Part shown: positions 53,932 through 61,829 of the stretch, in pieces
Layout of the letters: each line of letters begins with the position of its first letter
How positions within the stretch are numbered: position 1 is the stretch's first letter
Assembly: GCF_041228405.1 (NCBI RefSeq)
Contig: NZ_CP133888.1
Location: forward strand, 3,658,001-3,722,000
DNA length: 64,000 bases
Direction of reading: 5' to 3'
DNA from: Salinilacustrithrix flava
Lineage (GTDB): Bacteria; Actinomycetota; Acidimicrobiia; Acidimicrobiales; Salinilacustritrichaceae
The notes under the pieces: model-generated
The model's database searches: none
What the model was told of the DNA's origin: nothing
The model's input: the letters and a program-made list of their open reading frames with translations, nothing else
Made by a program: the position numbers and the translations under genes

Positions 53932-55422
53932 ATGAAGCTGTCCGAGAAGCTCGCCGCCCTCGAGGAGGCCGAAGGCGGCGACGACGCCGTCGACGCCGCC
54001 ACCCCGGCGAAGAAGCCCGCGAAGCCGGTGACCAAGCAGGCCGCCAAGAAGGCGGAGCGAGCGGCTCGGGACGGTGCGACGTCCACCTGGGACGACATGA
54101 AGCGCAAGGTCCGGACCCTCGTCCTCGAGGAGATGGCCGACCGGATCAAGATGCTCGATGCCGAGGAGCGCGAGACCGAGCTGCGCGAGGCCCTCGACCG
54201 GATCCTGCAGCGCGAGGACATCTCGGTCACGCCGATCGAGCGGCGCCGCTTCGTCGCCGAGATGGTGTCCGACACGCTCGGCTACGGCCCGCTCGACCCG
54301 CTGCTGGCCGAGGAGTCCATCACCGAGGTGATGTGCAACGCCTACGACGACATCTGGGTGGAGCGCGACGGTCGCATCGAGCGCACCGACACCAAGTTCA
54401 TCGACGACGCCCAGTACCGCCAGGTCATCGACAAGATCGTGTCCTCGGTGGGCCGGCGGGTGGACGAGTCCTCCCCCATGGTCGACGCCCGCCTGCCCGA
54501 CGGCTCTCGCGTGAACGCCATCATCCCGCCGCTGGCGATCAACGGCTCGGTGCTCACCATCCGGAAGTTCGCCAAGGACCCCTTCACCGCCAAGGACCTC
54601 ATCAACTTCGGGACCTGGACGATGGATCTGGTCACGGTGATGGAGGCCGCGGTCCGGGGCAAGCTCAACGTGCTCGTCAGCGGTGGCACCGGCACCGGCA
54701 AGACGACGAACCTCAACGTGCTGTCCAGCTTCATCCCTGACGGCGAGCGCATCATCACCATCGAGGACTCCGCCGAGCTCCAGCTGCAGCAGCCCCACGT
54801 GATCACCCTCGAGACCCGTCCGGCCAACGCCGAGGGCTCGGGCCAGGTCACGATCCGCGAGCTGGTCAAGAACAGCCTGCGCATGCGACCCGACCGCATC
54901 ATCGTCGGCGAGTGCCGTGCCGCCGAGGCCCTCGACATGCTCCAGGCCATGAACACGGGCCACGAGGGCTCCATGACCACGGTTCACGCCAACACCGCCC
55001 GCGATGCCATCTCCCGGTTGGAGACGATGGTGCTGATGGCCGGCTTCGACCTGCCGGTCCGGGCGATCCGCGAGCAGATCGCCTCCGCGCTGCACCTGAT
55101 CCTGCAGGTGACCCGCCTGCCCGACGGACGACGCGTCATCACCTCGCTCACCGAGGTGCAGGGCATGGAGGGCGACATCATCCTCCTACAGGACGTCTTC
55201 AAGTACGAGTCGATCCCAAACGCGGAAAAGAAGCACGCCGGCGAGCTGGTCGCCACCGGGCTCCGGCCGAAGTTCGTGGACAAGCTGATCGAGCAGGGGG
55301 TCGAGGTCCCGGCCGCCGCGTTCCGTGCACCCCGCCGGCCCCAGGCACCGGCGCCGAGCCGCCGCTCGGCGGGCAAGGCACCCAAGGCCCGGGACATCGC
55401 CGACAAGGAGCGGCTGCGATGA
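53932..55422 (+). CDS. cpaF: Tad pilus assembly ATPase CpaF/TadA
   Basis: The hexameric type II/IV secretion ATPase that powers pilus extension. The 496-residue protein has an N-terminal Lys/Ala-rich region (about residues 20-45), the N-domain EEMADRIKMLDAEERE, Walker A GGTGTGKTTNLNVLSSF near residue 250, the Asp box and His box RPDRIIVGECRAAEALDML, and GHEGSMTTVHANTARDAI. The start follows CpaE by 19 bases with AGGAGG seven bases upstream. It overlaps tadB by four bases. A second paralogue lies at 61830. Confidence 0.94.
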   Translation: MKLSEKLAALEEAEGGDDAVDAATPAKKPAKPVTKQAAKKAERAARDGATSTWDDMKRKVRTLVLEEMADRIKMLDAEERETELREALDRILQREDISVTPIERRRFVAEMVSDTLGYGPLDPLLAEESITEVMCNAYDDIWVERDGRIERTDTKFIDDAQYRQVIDKIVSSVGRRVDESSPMVDARLPDGSRVNAIIPPLAINGSVLTIRKFAKDPFTAKDLINFGTWTMDLVTVMEAAVRGKLNVLVSGGTGTGKTTNLNVLSSFIPDGERIITIEDSAELQLQQPHVITLETRPANAEGSGQVTIRELVKNSLRMRPDRIIVGECRAAEALDMLQAMNTGHEGSMTTVHANTARDAISRLETMVLMAGFDLPVRAIREQIASALHLILQVTRLPDGRRVITSLTEVQGMEGDIILLQDVFKYESIPNAEKKHAGELVATGLRPKFVDKLIEQGVEVPAAAFRAPRRPQAPAPSRRSAGKAPKARDIADKERLR

Positions 55423-56387
55423 CCACTGCAGCGTGGCTCGCCGTGCTGCTCGTCGGCGCAGGCCTGTCGATGATGGCCACGGGCGTGCTCGGTCGGGTCT
55501 ACCGGCGCGAGGAGCAGCTGGCCCAGATCCTCGACCTCCCCTGGGGAGAGCAGGACGTGGAGCTCCAGGCGGTCACCCAGCGACGCAGCCCCATCGTGGA
55601 GAACACCGTCGGCGCGGCTTCCGCGCTGGTCGACTCCTTCGACGCCAAGGGCGCGCTGCTGGCCAAGCTCGAGCGCTCCCGGGTGCCAATGCGGCCCGGC
55701 GAGTTCGTGGTCGTCACCGTCGCCGGCGGGATCGTCGCCGGAGCGATCATCGCTGCCGCCACGTCGACCGTGCTGCTCGGCGTCCTCGGCGTGCTCGCCT
55801 CCCCGTTCGCCGCCAAGGCCTACCTGGACCGCCGGATCCGGAAGCGGCACCAGCGGTTCGAGGAGCAGTTCCCCGAGGCCCTGACCCTCATCGCCTCCTC
55901 CCTGTCCGCCGGCCACACGTTCCTGCGGTCGATCCAGATGATGACGCAGGAGGCGGGCGGCCCCCTGGCCGAGGAGTTCGGTCGGGTCGTGTCCGAGACC
56001 GAGCTGGGCGACCCCCTGCTCGATTCGCTGCAGCGCATGGCCGACCGCCTCGACATCCGCGACGTCGACTGGGTGGTGCAGGCCATCCGCATCCAGCAGA
56101 CCGTGGGCGGCAAGCTCGCCGACCTGCTCCACACGCTGGCCGACTTCATCCGGGCCCGCGAGGAGATCCGCCGGGAGATCGACGTCCTCACCGCCGAGGG
56201 CCGGGTGTCGGCCTTCGTGCTCGGCGGCATGCCCGTCGGCCTGCTCGGCTTCATCTCCGTCGTGAACCCGGGCTACATGGAGCCGATGTACCAGGGCTGG
56301 GGCTGGGTGTGGCTCGGCGTCGCCGGCCTCATCACCGTCGTGTCGATCGGGATCATCCTCCGGATGGTCAACTCGGTGGAGGTCTGA
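55419..56387 (+). CDS. tadB: Tad pilus inner-membrane platform protein TadB
   Basis: A 322-residue T2SSF-family protein. Hydrophobic segments lie at the N-terminus, near residues 100-130 and at the C-terminus; the T2SSF core contains FPEALTLIASSLSAGHTFLR and a conserved ETELGDPLLDSLQRMADR. The ATG overlaps the cpaF stop (ATGA). It pairs with TadC as the platform through which CpaF drives pilin polymerisation. Confidence 0.92.
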   Translation: MTTAAWLAVLLVGAGLSMMATGVLGRVYRREEQLAQILDLPWGEQDVELQAVTQRRSPIVENTVGAASALVDSFDAKGALLAKLERSRVPMRPGEFVVVTVAGGIVAGAIIAAATSTVLLGVLGVLASPFAAKAYLDRRIRKRHQRFEEQFPEALTLIASSLSAGHTFLRSIQMMTQEAGGPLAEEFGRVVSETELGDPLLDSLQRMADRLDIRDVDWVVQAIRIQQTVGGKLADLLHTLADFIRAREEIRREIDVLTAEGRVSAFVLGGMPVGLLGFISVVNPGYMEPMYQGWGWVWLGVAGLITVVSIGIILRMVNSVEV

Positions 56388-56389
56388 CC

Positions 56390-57307
56390 ATGGCCGTCTT
56401 CGGCATCCTCTTCTTCCTGGTCGGCGCCGCGTTCGTCTACCTGGGCGTGCGCACCCCCGCCGAGGTCGACGAATCCGACCCCGAGCACTACCTGCGCAGC
56501 CTCGACGAGCCCGAGCCCGAGGGCGACGAGTTCGACCTGCTGCTCCAGGAGCCCTTCATGGCCCGGGTGCTGCGCCCGATGGCGGCCCGCATGCAGGGCC
56601 TCGTGTCCGGCGCCCTCCCCGGCAACTACCGCGACAACGTCCACGAGCAGCTCGTCTACGCCGGCCTCACCAACAAGTACCGGGCCGAGGAGGCCATCAC
56701 CGGACAGATCCTCCTCGCCGGCGTCGGCTTCGTCCTCGCCCTCCTGCTCGTGCTCACCGGGTCGGTCACCGGCGGCGTCGCCATCCTCGCCCTGCTCCTG
56801 CTGCCGGTGCTCGGCGCCCAGCTCCCCCGCACTGCGCTCCGGCGCGCCGTGGAGGAGCGCCAGAACGCCATCCGCCGCGACCTGCCCGACACGCTCGACC
56901 TGCTGGCCATCTCGGTCGAGGCGGGTGTCGGCTTCGAGGGCGCCCTCGGCGTCGTCACCGACAACTTCGACTCCCCGCTCTCCGAGGAGTTCTCCCGTAC
57001 CCTTCGGGAGATGGAGCTCGGCCTGCCGCGTCGGCAGGCGCTCGAGAACCTGAAGCGGCGAACCGAGGTGCCGGAGCTATCGAACTTCATCCTGACCCTG
57101 ACGCAGGCGGACGCACTCGGCATGCCGATCGGTCGGGTGCTGAAGACGCAGGCCGGCGAGATGCGCCTCAAGCGTCGCGCCTGGGCGCGCGAGCGCGCCG
57201 CCAAGCTGCCGGTCAAGATCCTGTTCCCCCTGATGCCGATCCTGCTCGCGACCTTCATCGTGATCCTCGGTCCGGCCGGAGCGTCGATCGGCAGCGCCTT
57301 CAACTGA
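56390..57307 (+). CDS. tadC: Tad pilus inner-membrane platform protein TadC
   Basis: A 305-residue T2SSF-family protein with N-terminal and central hydrophobic pairs and the core LPDTLDLLAISVEAGVGFEG, EFSRTLREMELGLPRRQALE and PIGRVLKTQAGEMRLKRR. It ends with a hydrophobic segment (LFPLMPILLATFIVILGP). ATG 56390 is two bases after tadB. Its stop codon TGA overlaps a CTG codon that appears to start the histidine kinase gene. Confidence 0.92.
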   Translation: MAVFGILFFLVGAAFVYLGVRTPAEVDESDPEHYLRSLDEPEPEGDEFDLLLQEPFMARVLRPMAARMQGLVSGALPGNYRDNVHEQLVYAGLTNKYRAEEAITGQILLAGVGFVLALLLVLTGSVTGGVAILALLLLPVLGAQLPRTALRRAVEERQNAIRRDLPDTLDLLAISVEAGVGFEGALGVVTDNFDSPLSEEFSRTLREMELGLPRRQALENLKRRTEVPELSNFILTLTQADALGMPIGRVLKTQAGEMRLKRRAWARERAAKLPVKILFPLMPILLATFIVILGPAGASIGSAFN

Positions 57308-58971
57308 TCCGGGAGCGGGCCAACCCGGAGGGCGGGGGCGGCAGCCACGACGCGTTCCGGCAGCCGATCCTCATCATCCGGTGGGGCACGACCACGGTTG
57401 GCTGCATCCTGGCAGCGCCGGACCTCGTCCTGGGGTTCGACCGCACGGTCGTCGCCGTCTCGTTCCTCTTCGCCTACACCCTGTTCCGCACCGTGCGGCG
57501 GATCGACCCGACACCCGGTCTGCGGCGGATGGTCGAGCTGACCAGCGAGGCCGCCGTCATCGGGATCGCCGTCGCCGCGACCGGGTACTTCGAGTCGCCG
57601 ATCGCCTTCTCCCTGCTGACGGCGGTGTCCGTCGCCGGGTTCATCTCCGGGTTCGGCACGGGTCTGCGGCTCGCCGCCGCGACCACCCTCGCCATCGGCA
57701 TCCCGAGCATCACCGAGGGCGTCTCGTTCCAGGACGACATCCGCCTGGTGGCCCAGTGGGCGGTGGAGCTGTTCCTCGTGGCCATCGTCGCCGCCTACGC
57801 GCGACGCATCTCCGGGGAGGCCGACGAGCGCCAGGCCGTCGCCCTCGACCGCATGGGGCGGCTGGCCGACGCCAACGAGCTGCTGTTCAGCCTCCACCAG
57901 GTGGCCCAGGAGCTGCCGGCCTCCCTCGACTTCGACGAGGCGCTCGACAGCACCATCGAGCGCCTGCGGGACCTTCTGGTCTTCGACACCGCGGCGATCC
58001 TGGTCTTCGAGGAGAGCGACGGCTCGTGGTCCGTGGCCAGGCGCTACGGCGCGCGGCTGCCCAGCGCCCTGCTCGCATCGGATCTCCCGCCACCGGTCCA
58101 GCGGGCCGCACGGGGGCTCCTGCCGGTCGTGGAGGTGCCGAACGCGCTCGTCGCCAACGGCCCCGGCCTCTCGCACCAAGCGGTGTCCGGTCTGTACGCG
58201 CCGCTCCAGGCGCGCGGGTTCCTGGTCGGGGTCATGGCGGTCGAGCGACACCAGCTCGACCCCTTCACCGATCGGGACGCCGAGCTGCTGGCCGGCTTCG
58301 CCGAGCCGGCTGCGCTCGCCATCGACAACGCCCGGTGGTTCGCCCGCCTCCGCACGGTCGGCGCCGACGAGGAGCGAACGCGCATCGCCCGCGACCTCCA
58401 CGACCGCATCGGTCAGAGCCTGGCCTACCTCGCCTTCGAGCTCGACCGCATCGTGCGCAAGGACGAGCGCGGCGATCAGGTGACGCCCGACCTCGTCGGC
58501 ATCCGGGAGGACGTCCGCGGCGTCGTGCGCGAGGTGCGCGACACGCTCTACGACCTGCGGACCGACGTGTCCGACGAGCGCACGGTGCCCTCGGTGCTGG
58601 AGGAGTTCGCCCAGCGGGTGAGCGACCGCTCGGGCATCGAGGTGCGGGTGAAGACCGACGAGACCGCCCGGATGCCCCGCCTCCAGGAGCGGGAGCTGTG
58701 GCGCATCGCCCAGGAGGCCATCGTGAACGCCGAGCGGCACAGCCACGGCCGGCGCATCGACGTCTTCTGGCTCTCCGACGGGCGAGAGGCCGTGATGGAG
58801 GTGCGGGACAACGGCAGCGGCATGCCGGTCGGTTCGGTCGGGCGCCTCGACAGCTACGGCATCCTCGGCATGCGGGAGCGGGCCGCCTCGATCGGCGCAA
58901 CCCTCGCCATCGACTCCGTGCCCCGCGAGGGCGTCACCGTGCGCGTCTCCCTGCGAGCGGCATCGGCGTGA
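57304..58971 (+). CDS. Sensor histidine kinase, NarL/DesK-type, apparently CTG-initiated
   Basis: A 555-residue kinase if it starts at CTG 57304. About four to six hydrophobic segments (residues 20-150) are followed by a GAF-like domain (about residues 195-340), the dimerisation motif ARDLHDRIGQSLAYLAFELD with phospho-His366, and an ATPase domain with WRIAQEAIVNAERHSHG and YGILGMRERAASIG. The first canonical start, GTG 57493, would delete an obvious first membrane helix (PILIIRWGTTTVGC), yet no ATG, GTG or TTG lies between the tadC stop and it. CTGA overlap with the tadC stop mimics the ATGA/GTGA overlaps used elsewhere. It pairs with the response regulator at 59021. Confidence 0.75.
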   Translation: MIRERANPEGGGGSHDAFRQPILIIRWGTTTVGCILAAPDLVLGFDRTVVAVSFLFAYTLFRTVRRIDPTPGLRRMVELTSEAAVIGIAVAATGYFESPIAFSLLTAVSVAGFISGFGTGLRLAAATTLAIGIPSITEGVSFQDDIRLVAQWAVELFLVAIVAAYARRISGEADERQAVALDRMGRLADANELLFSLHQVAQELPASLDFDEALDSTIERLRDLLVFDTAAILVFEESDGSWSVARRYGARLPSALLASDLPPPVQRAARGLLPVVEVPNALVANGPGLSHQAVSGLYAPLQARGFLVGVMAVERHQLDPFTDRDAELLAGFAEPAALAIDNARWFARLRTVGADEERTRIARDLHDRIGQSLAYLAFELDRIVRKDERGDQVTPDLVGIREDVRGVVREVRDTLYDLRTDVSDERTVPSVLEEFAQRVSDRSGIEVRVKTDETARMPRLQERELWRIAQEAIVNAERHSHGRRIDVFWLSDGREAVMEVRDNGSGMPVGSVGRLDSYGILGMRERAASIGATLAIDSVPREGVTVRVSLRAASA

Positions 58972-59020
58972 CCGCCCGTCGCTGTAGCCTCCGGCCGTCC
59001 CAGCCGACGTGGAGACCGAC

Positions 59021-59656
59021 GTGACCGACCCCATCCGACTGCTGCTCGCCGACGACCACCGGATGCTCCGGGAGACCCTCAAGCGCTCGATGCTCGACGA
59101 GGGCTTCGACGTGGTCGGCGAGGCATCGGACGGGCAGGAGGCGGTGGACCTGGCCGAGGAGCTCCAGCCGGACGTCATCCTCATGGACGTGACGATGCCG
59201 GAGATCGACGGCGTCGAGGCCACCCGGCGCATCGTCGAGCAGCGCCCCGATGCGCGCATCGTCATGCTCACCATGCACGCCGACCAGGACGTGATCGCCG
59301 CCGCCATCCGGGCGGGCGCGTCCGGCTACCTGGTCAAGGACTGCTCCTTCGACGAGGTGGCCGCCACGGTGCGCGAGGCGATCTCGGGCGAGGTCTCCCA
59401 GCAGGTCGCGGCGTCGATGCTGCGGGAGGCCAAGGGCCTCGCCGACGACGCCGAGTCGGTCATCACCAAGCGCGAGATCGAGGTGCTCCAGCTCATCGCC
59501 GACGGCTGCGCCACACCCGAGGTGGCCGAGCAGCTGTTCATCTCGCAGAAGACGGTGAAGAACCACCTGGCATCGATCTACGCCAAGCTCGACGCTCGCG
59601 ATCGCACGCAGGCCGTCCTGCAGGCCGTGCGCATGGGGATCGTCCGCCTGTACTGA
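59021..59656 (+). CDS. NarL/LuxR-family response regulator of the Tad locus
   Basis: A 211-residue regulator. Receiver residues: D11-D12, phosphoacceptor D56 in VILMDVTMPEIDG, Thr in IVMLTMHAD and Lys in GYLVKDCS. The C-terminal LuxR helix-turn-helix reads TKREIEVLQLIADGCATPEV, then QKTVKNHLASIYAKL. GTG 59021 is chosen because GGAG lies six bases upstream; GTG 59009 is possible. It follows the kinase by 49 bases and precedes the pilin genes, so it probably controls pilus expression. Confidence 0.9.
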   Translation: MTDPIRLLLADDHRMLRETLKRSMLDEGFDVVGEASDGQEAVDLAEELQPDVILMDVTMPEIDGVEATRRIVEQRPDARIVMLTMHADQDVIAAAIRAGASGYLVKDCSFDEVAATVREAISGEVSQQVAASMLREAKGLADDAESVITKREIEVLQLIADGCATPEVAEQLFISQKTVKNHLASIYAKLDARDRTQAVLQAVRMGIVRLY

Positions 59657-59751
59657 GCCCCCCGTACCGCGACCTGACACGCAGGGTGGCGGCACCCGTA
59701 CGAATTGGGCCGCACGACCTATGTAGCCCTGGCAGCAACGTGGCGATACTT

Positions 59752-59766
59752 GTTCCTGACAGGAAC
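59752..59766. promoter_or_regulatory. 15-base inverted repeat upstream of the first Flp pilin, candidate operator
   Basis: GTTCCTG-A-CAGGAAC is a perfect inverted repeat 51 bases upstream of the pilin start. It resembles the palindrome at 51676 upstream of cpaB (GTTCC and GGAAC arms). A possible -10 (GATACT at 59745-59750) lies just before it, so it may overlap the transcription start. Confidence 0.45.
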
Positions 59767-59816
59767 CCCGCTCCCGGACACCGGGTGCGACCTCAACCCA
59801 GGGAGCAACCCCAATC

Positions 59817-60005
59817 ATGCTGCACTTCGACGTCCTCAAGGCTTGGATCCAGGCTCACGTGGCCAAGACCGACCGTGGCGCCTCACTCGTCGAGTACGCC
59901 CTCCTCGTGGCCCTCATCGCGGTGGTCTGCATCGTGGCCATCACCTTCCTCGGCTCCGCTGCCGATCAGAAGTTCTCCGAGGTCGGCTCCGAGCTCGGCG
60001 GTTGA
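59817..60005 (+). CDS. Flp/Fap-type pilin, first copy
   Basis: A 62-residue class IVb pilin precursor. A 21-residue leader ends in Gly21, followed by ASLVEYALLVALIAVVCIVA: the Gly/Ala cleavage site with Glu26 and Tyr27 five and six residues later is the Flp processing signature. The hydrophobic helix and short acidic tail complete the pilin. No prepilin peptidase is in the window. AGGGAG precedes ATG 59817. A terminator follows it, which would favour this pilin over the second. Confidence 0.92.
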   Translation: MLHFDVLKAWIQAHVAKTDRGASLVEYALLVALIAVVCIVAITFLGSAADQKFSEVGSELGG

Positions 60006-60043
60006 TCGACGGCCTTCGGCCTTCGGCAATCTGAGATGTGATC

Positions 60044-60072
60044 GGGGCGAGCCGGCGACGGCTCGCCCCTTT
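60044..60072 (+). terminator. Rho-independent terminator between the two pilin genes
   Basis: A perfect 10-bp stem (GGGGCGAGCC with GGCTCGCCCC) with a 6-base loop GGCGAC is followed by TTT. It lies 38 bases after the first pilin stop and 41 bases before the second pilin start. Confidence 0.8.
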
Positions 60073-60112
60073 CATGTTCGAGCAGTCAGCGAACCACTCC
60101 GGGAGGGGACCC

Positions 60113-60310
60113 ATGGAAACGCAGGCATTGACAGACATCGACCCCCGCCGGGCGCACGTCCGACGTACCGGCGACCGGGGTGCCAGCCTCGTCGAGTACG
60201 CACTGCTGGTGGCGCTGATCGCCGTGGTGTGCATCGCTGCCGTGACCTACTTCGGCACCCAGACCGATGACACGTTCTCCCGGGTGAGCAGCTCCGTCGA
60301 ATCGACCTGA
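60113..60310 (+). CDS. Flp/Fap-type pilin, second copy
   Basis: A 65-residue Flp pilin precursor with a longer, basic leader and the cleavage site at Gly23, followed by the same ASLVEYALLVALIAVVCIAA helix as the first copy; the C-terminal tails differ. ATG 60113 is preceded by GGGAGGGG. The identity of the helix with the first copy suggests a local duplication. It may be a minor pilin, as the terminator upstream would lower its expression. Confidence 0.9.
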   Translation: METQALTDIDPRRAHVRRTGDRGASLVEYALLVALIAVVCIAAVTYFGTQTDDTFSRVSSSVEST

Positions 60311-60319
60311 GCGACCCCC

Positions 60320-61759
60320 TCAGCGCCGTTCGGCGACGACCCAACGGGCATCGCTGAACGTCACCCGCCAGGCGTCGCTCTCTCGCAGGAGCGATGCCAG
60401 CGGGGTCGAGCGCCCCCAGAGCACGGTCTCGACGTCGCGGCGCTCGAGCGCCTCCTGCCAGCCGGGTCCCCCCCGCAGGAGCCGCAGGTAGTCCTCGAAG
60501 ACGTCGTCGGGCAGGACGTCGAATCGGTCGTCGATGAACACGGCCTGCTCCGGGCCGTCGAGCACCTCGAGCAGGTTGCCGTTGAGCACGTCGTTGGCGA
60601 GGTGCCCGTCGACGCCGGTCGAGTCGAGCCATGCGATGGGGGCGGCGGCGTAGTCATCCACCGCTGACGGCGGTGTGAGCAGGGTGCTGGCCGCGATCAA
60701 CGCCAGGAGCACGGCCACGATCACGGCAGCTGGCCGGCCCAGGCGCGGACGCTCGCCCGCCTGCAGCGAACCCACCGTCGGCGCGCTGCGGGCGCAGACC
60801 GCGACGAGGATCACGGTGGCGATGACGATGTTCCGCTGGGCGTAGAGCGAGGCGCCCACGAACGCCGCCGCCGGGAGGATGAGGCGCCAGCTCCTCCCCC
60901 ACCGGGCCAGCACCACGAACGCCAGGACGACGAAGACCAGGTAGGCCAGCTCCGACGGCGAGCGGAACTGCGGCGCCTGCCACTCCGTGACCTCTCCGAA
61001 GACGTCGCTGCGCTGCGCGGCGACCAGCGGGAAGGTGAGCGCACGCAGCCCGAGCGGGCCAGCCGCGACCAGGACGGTCCCGGCGAGCACGGCCAGCGTC
61101 ACCCGCCGCTCGTGATCGGTGACATCGGCCCACCGTCGACTCCGACGATCGAGCGCGGCACCGAGGAGGACGAGGACCACGAGCACGGGCGCGAGCACGA
61201 AGGACCCGTGGGCGTTGCCCCAGATCCACAGGAGCGGCAGCATCGCCCACCACGGGACCCGCCCCTCGAGGGCGAGCCAGACCAGGGCGATGCCGATCAC
61301 CCCGACCATGTAGGGACGCTCGCTCCACAGCCCCGTCGCCACGAGCAGCGCCGCGGTGACCAGGCCGAAGCGCACCAGCAGAGACGTCGCCGGCTCGGTC
61401 AGCCGCCACAGCAGCCAGGCGGCCAGCCCGAACACGACCAGGAGCAGCAGCCGGAGCCCGAGCGGGCCGGCCAGTCGCTCGACGCTCGCGTAGGCCACCG
61501 ACGCCAACCACGACTGCACCGTCCACGGCTCACCCGCGGCGGTGTAGGTGTACGGGTCGTTCGACGGCACCCGTCCCTCGTCCAGGATCAGCCGTCCCGT
61601 CGCGAGGTGGGTGAAGAAGCTGTTGTCGTTGAGCGGCGCAGCAGCCAGGCCGGCCGCCCACGTCAGCGCCAGCAGCCCGATGATCGACCCCAGCGACCCG
61701 AAGCCTCCCTTCGGGGCGTCATCGAGCTCAGCAGCGTCGGTCGTGTCCGCCTGTGCCAT
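60320..61759 (-). CDS. Polytopic membrane protein, possibly GT-C-type
   Basis: A 479-residue protein with about ten hydrophobic segments. The first loop has FFTHLATGRLILDEGRVPSN and DPYTYTAAGEPWTVQSWLAS, reminiscent of large membrane proteins with a GT-C-like fold; the C-terminal soluble domain contains DYLRLLRGGPGWQEALER. Convergent with the second pilin gene (9 bases apart) and 70 bases before the second cpaF. A role in pilin glycosylation is conceivable but unsupported. GTG 61762 is an alternative start. Confidence 0.55.
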   Translation of the reverse strand: MAQADTTDAAELDDAPKGGFGSLGSIIGLLALTWAAGLAAAPLNDNSFFTHLATGRLILDEGRVPSNDPYTYTAAGEPWTVQSWLASVAYASVERLAGPLGLRLLLLVVFGLAAWLLWRLTEPATSLLVRFGLVTAALLVATGLWSERPYMVGVIGIALVWLALEGRVPWWAMLPLLWIWGNAHGSFVLAPVLVVLVLLGAALDRRSRRWADVTDHERRVTLAVLAGTVLVAAGPLGLRALTFPLVAAQRSDVFGEVTEWQAPQFRSPSELAYLVFVVLAFVVLARWGRSWRLILPAAAFVGASLYAQRNIVIATVILVAVCARSAPTVGSLQAGERPRLGRPAAVIVAVLLALIAASTLLTPPSAVDDYAAAPIAWLDSTGVDGHLANDVLNGNLLEVLDGPEQAVFIDDRFDVLPDDVFEDYLRLLRGGPGWQEALERRDVETVLWGRSTPLASLLRESDAWRVTFSDARWVVAERR

Positions 61760-61829
61760 CACGCAAGCATGCAGCAGCGCCGGACCCCTCGAAGGGGATC
61801 CGACGCATGCAGTCCGCCGTGCCTGTCGG

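Noticed and set aside
57493..58971. Histidine kinase starting at GTG 57493
   Set aside because: This would remove an evident first membrane helix whose coding continues upstream to the tadC stop; the CTG 57304 start fits better.
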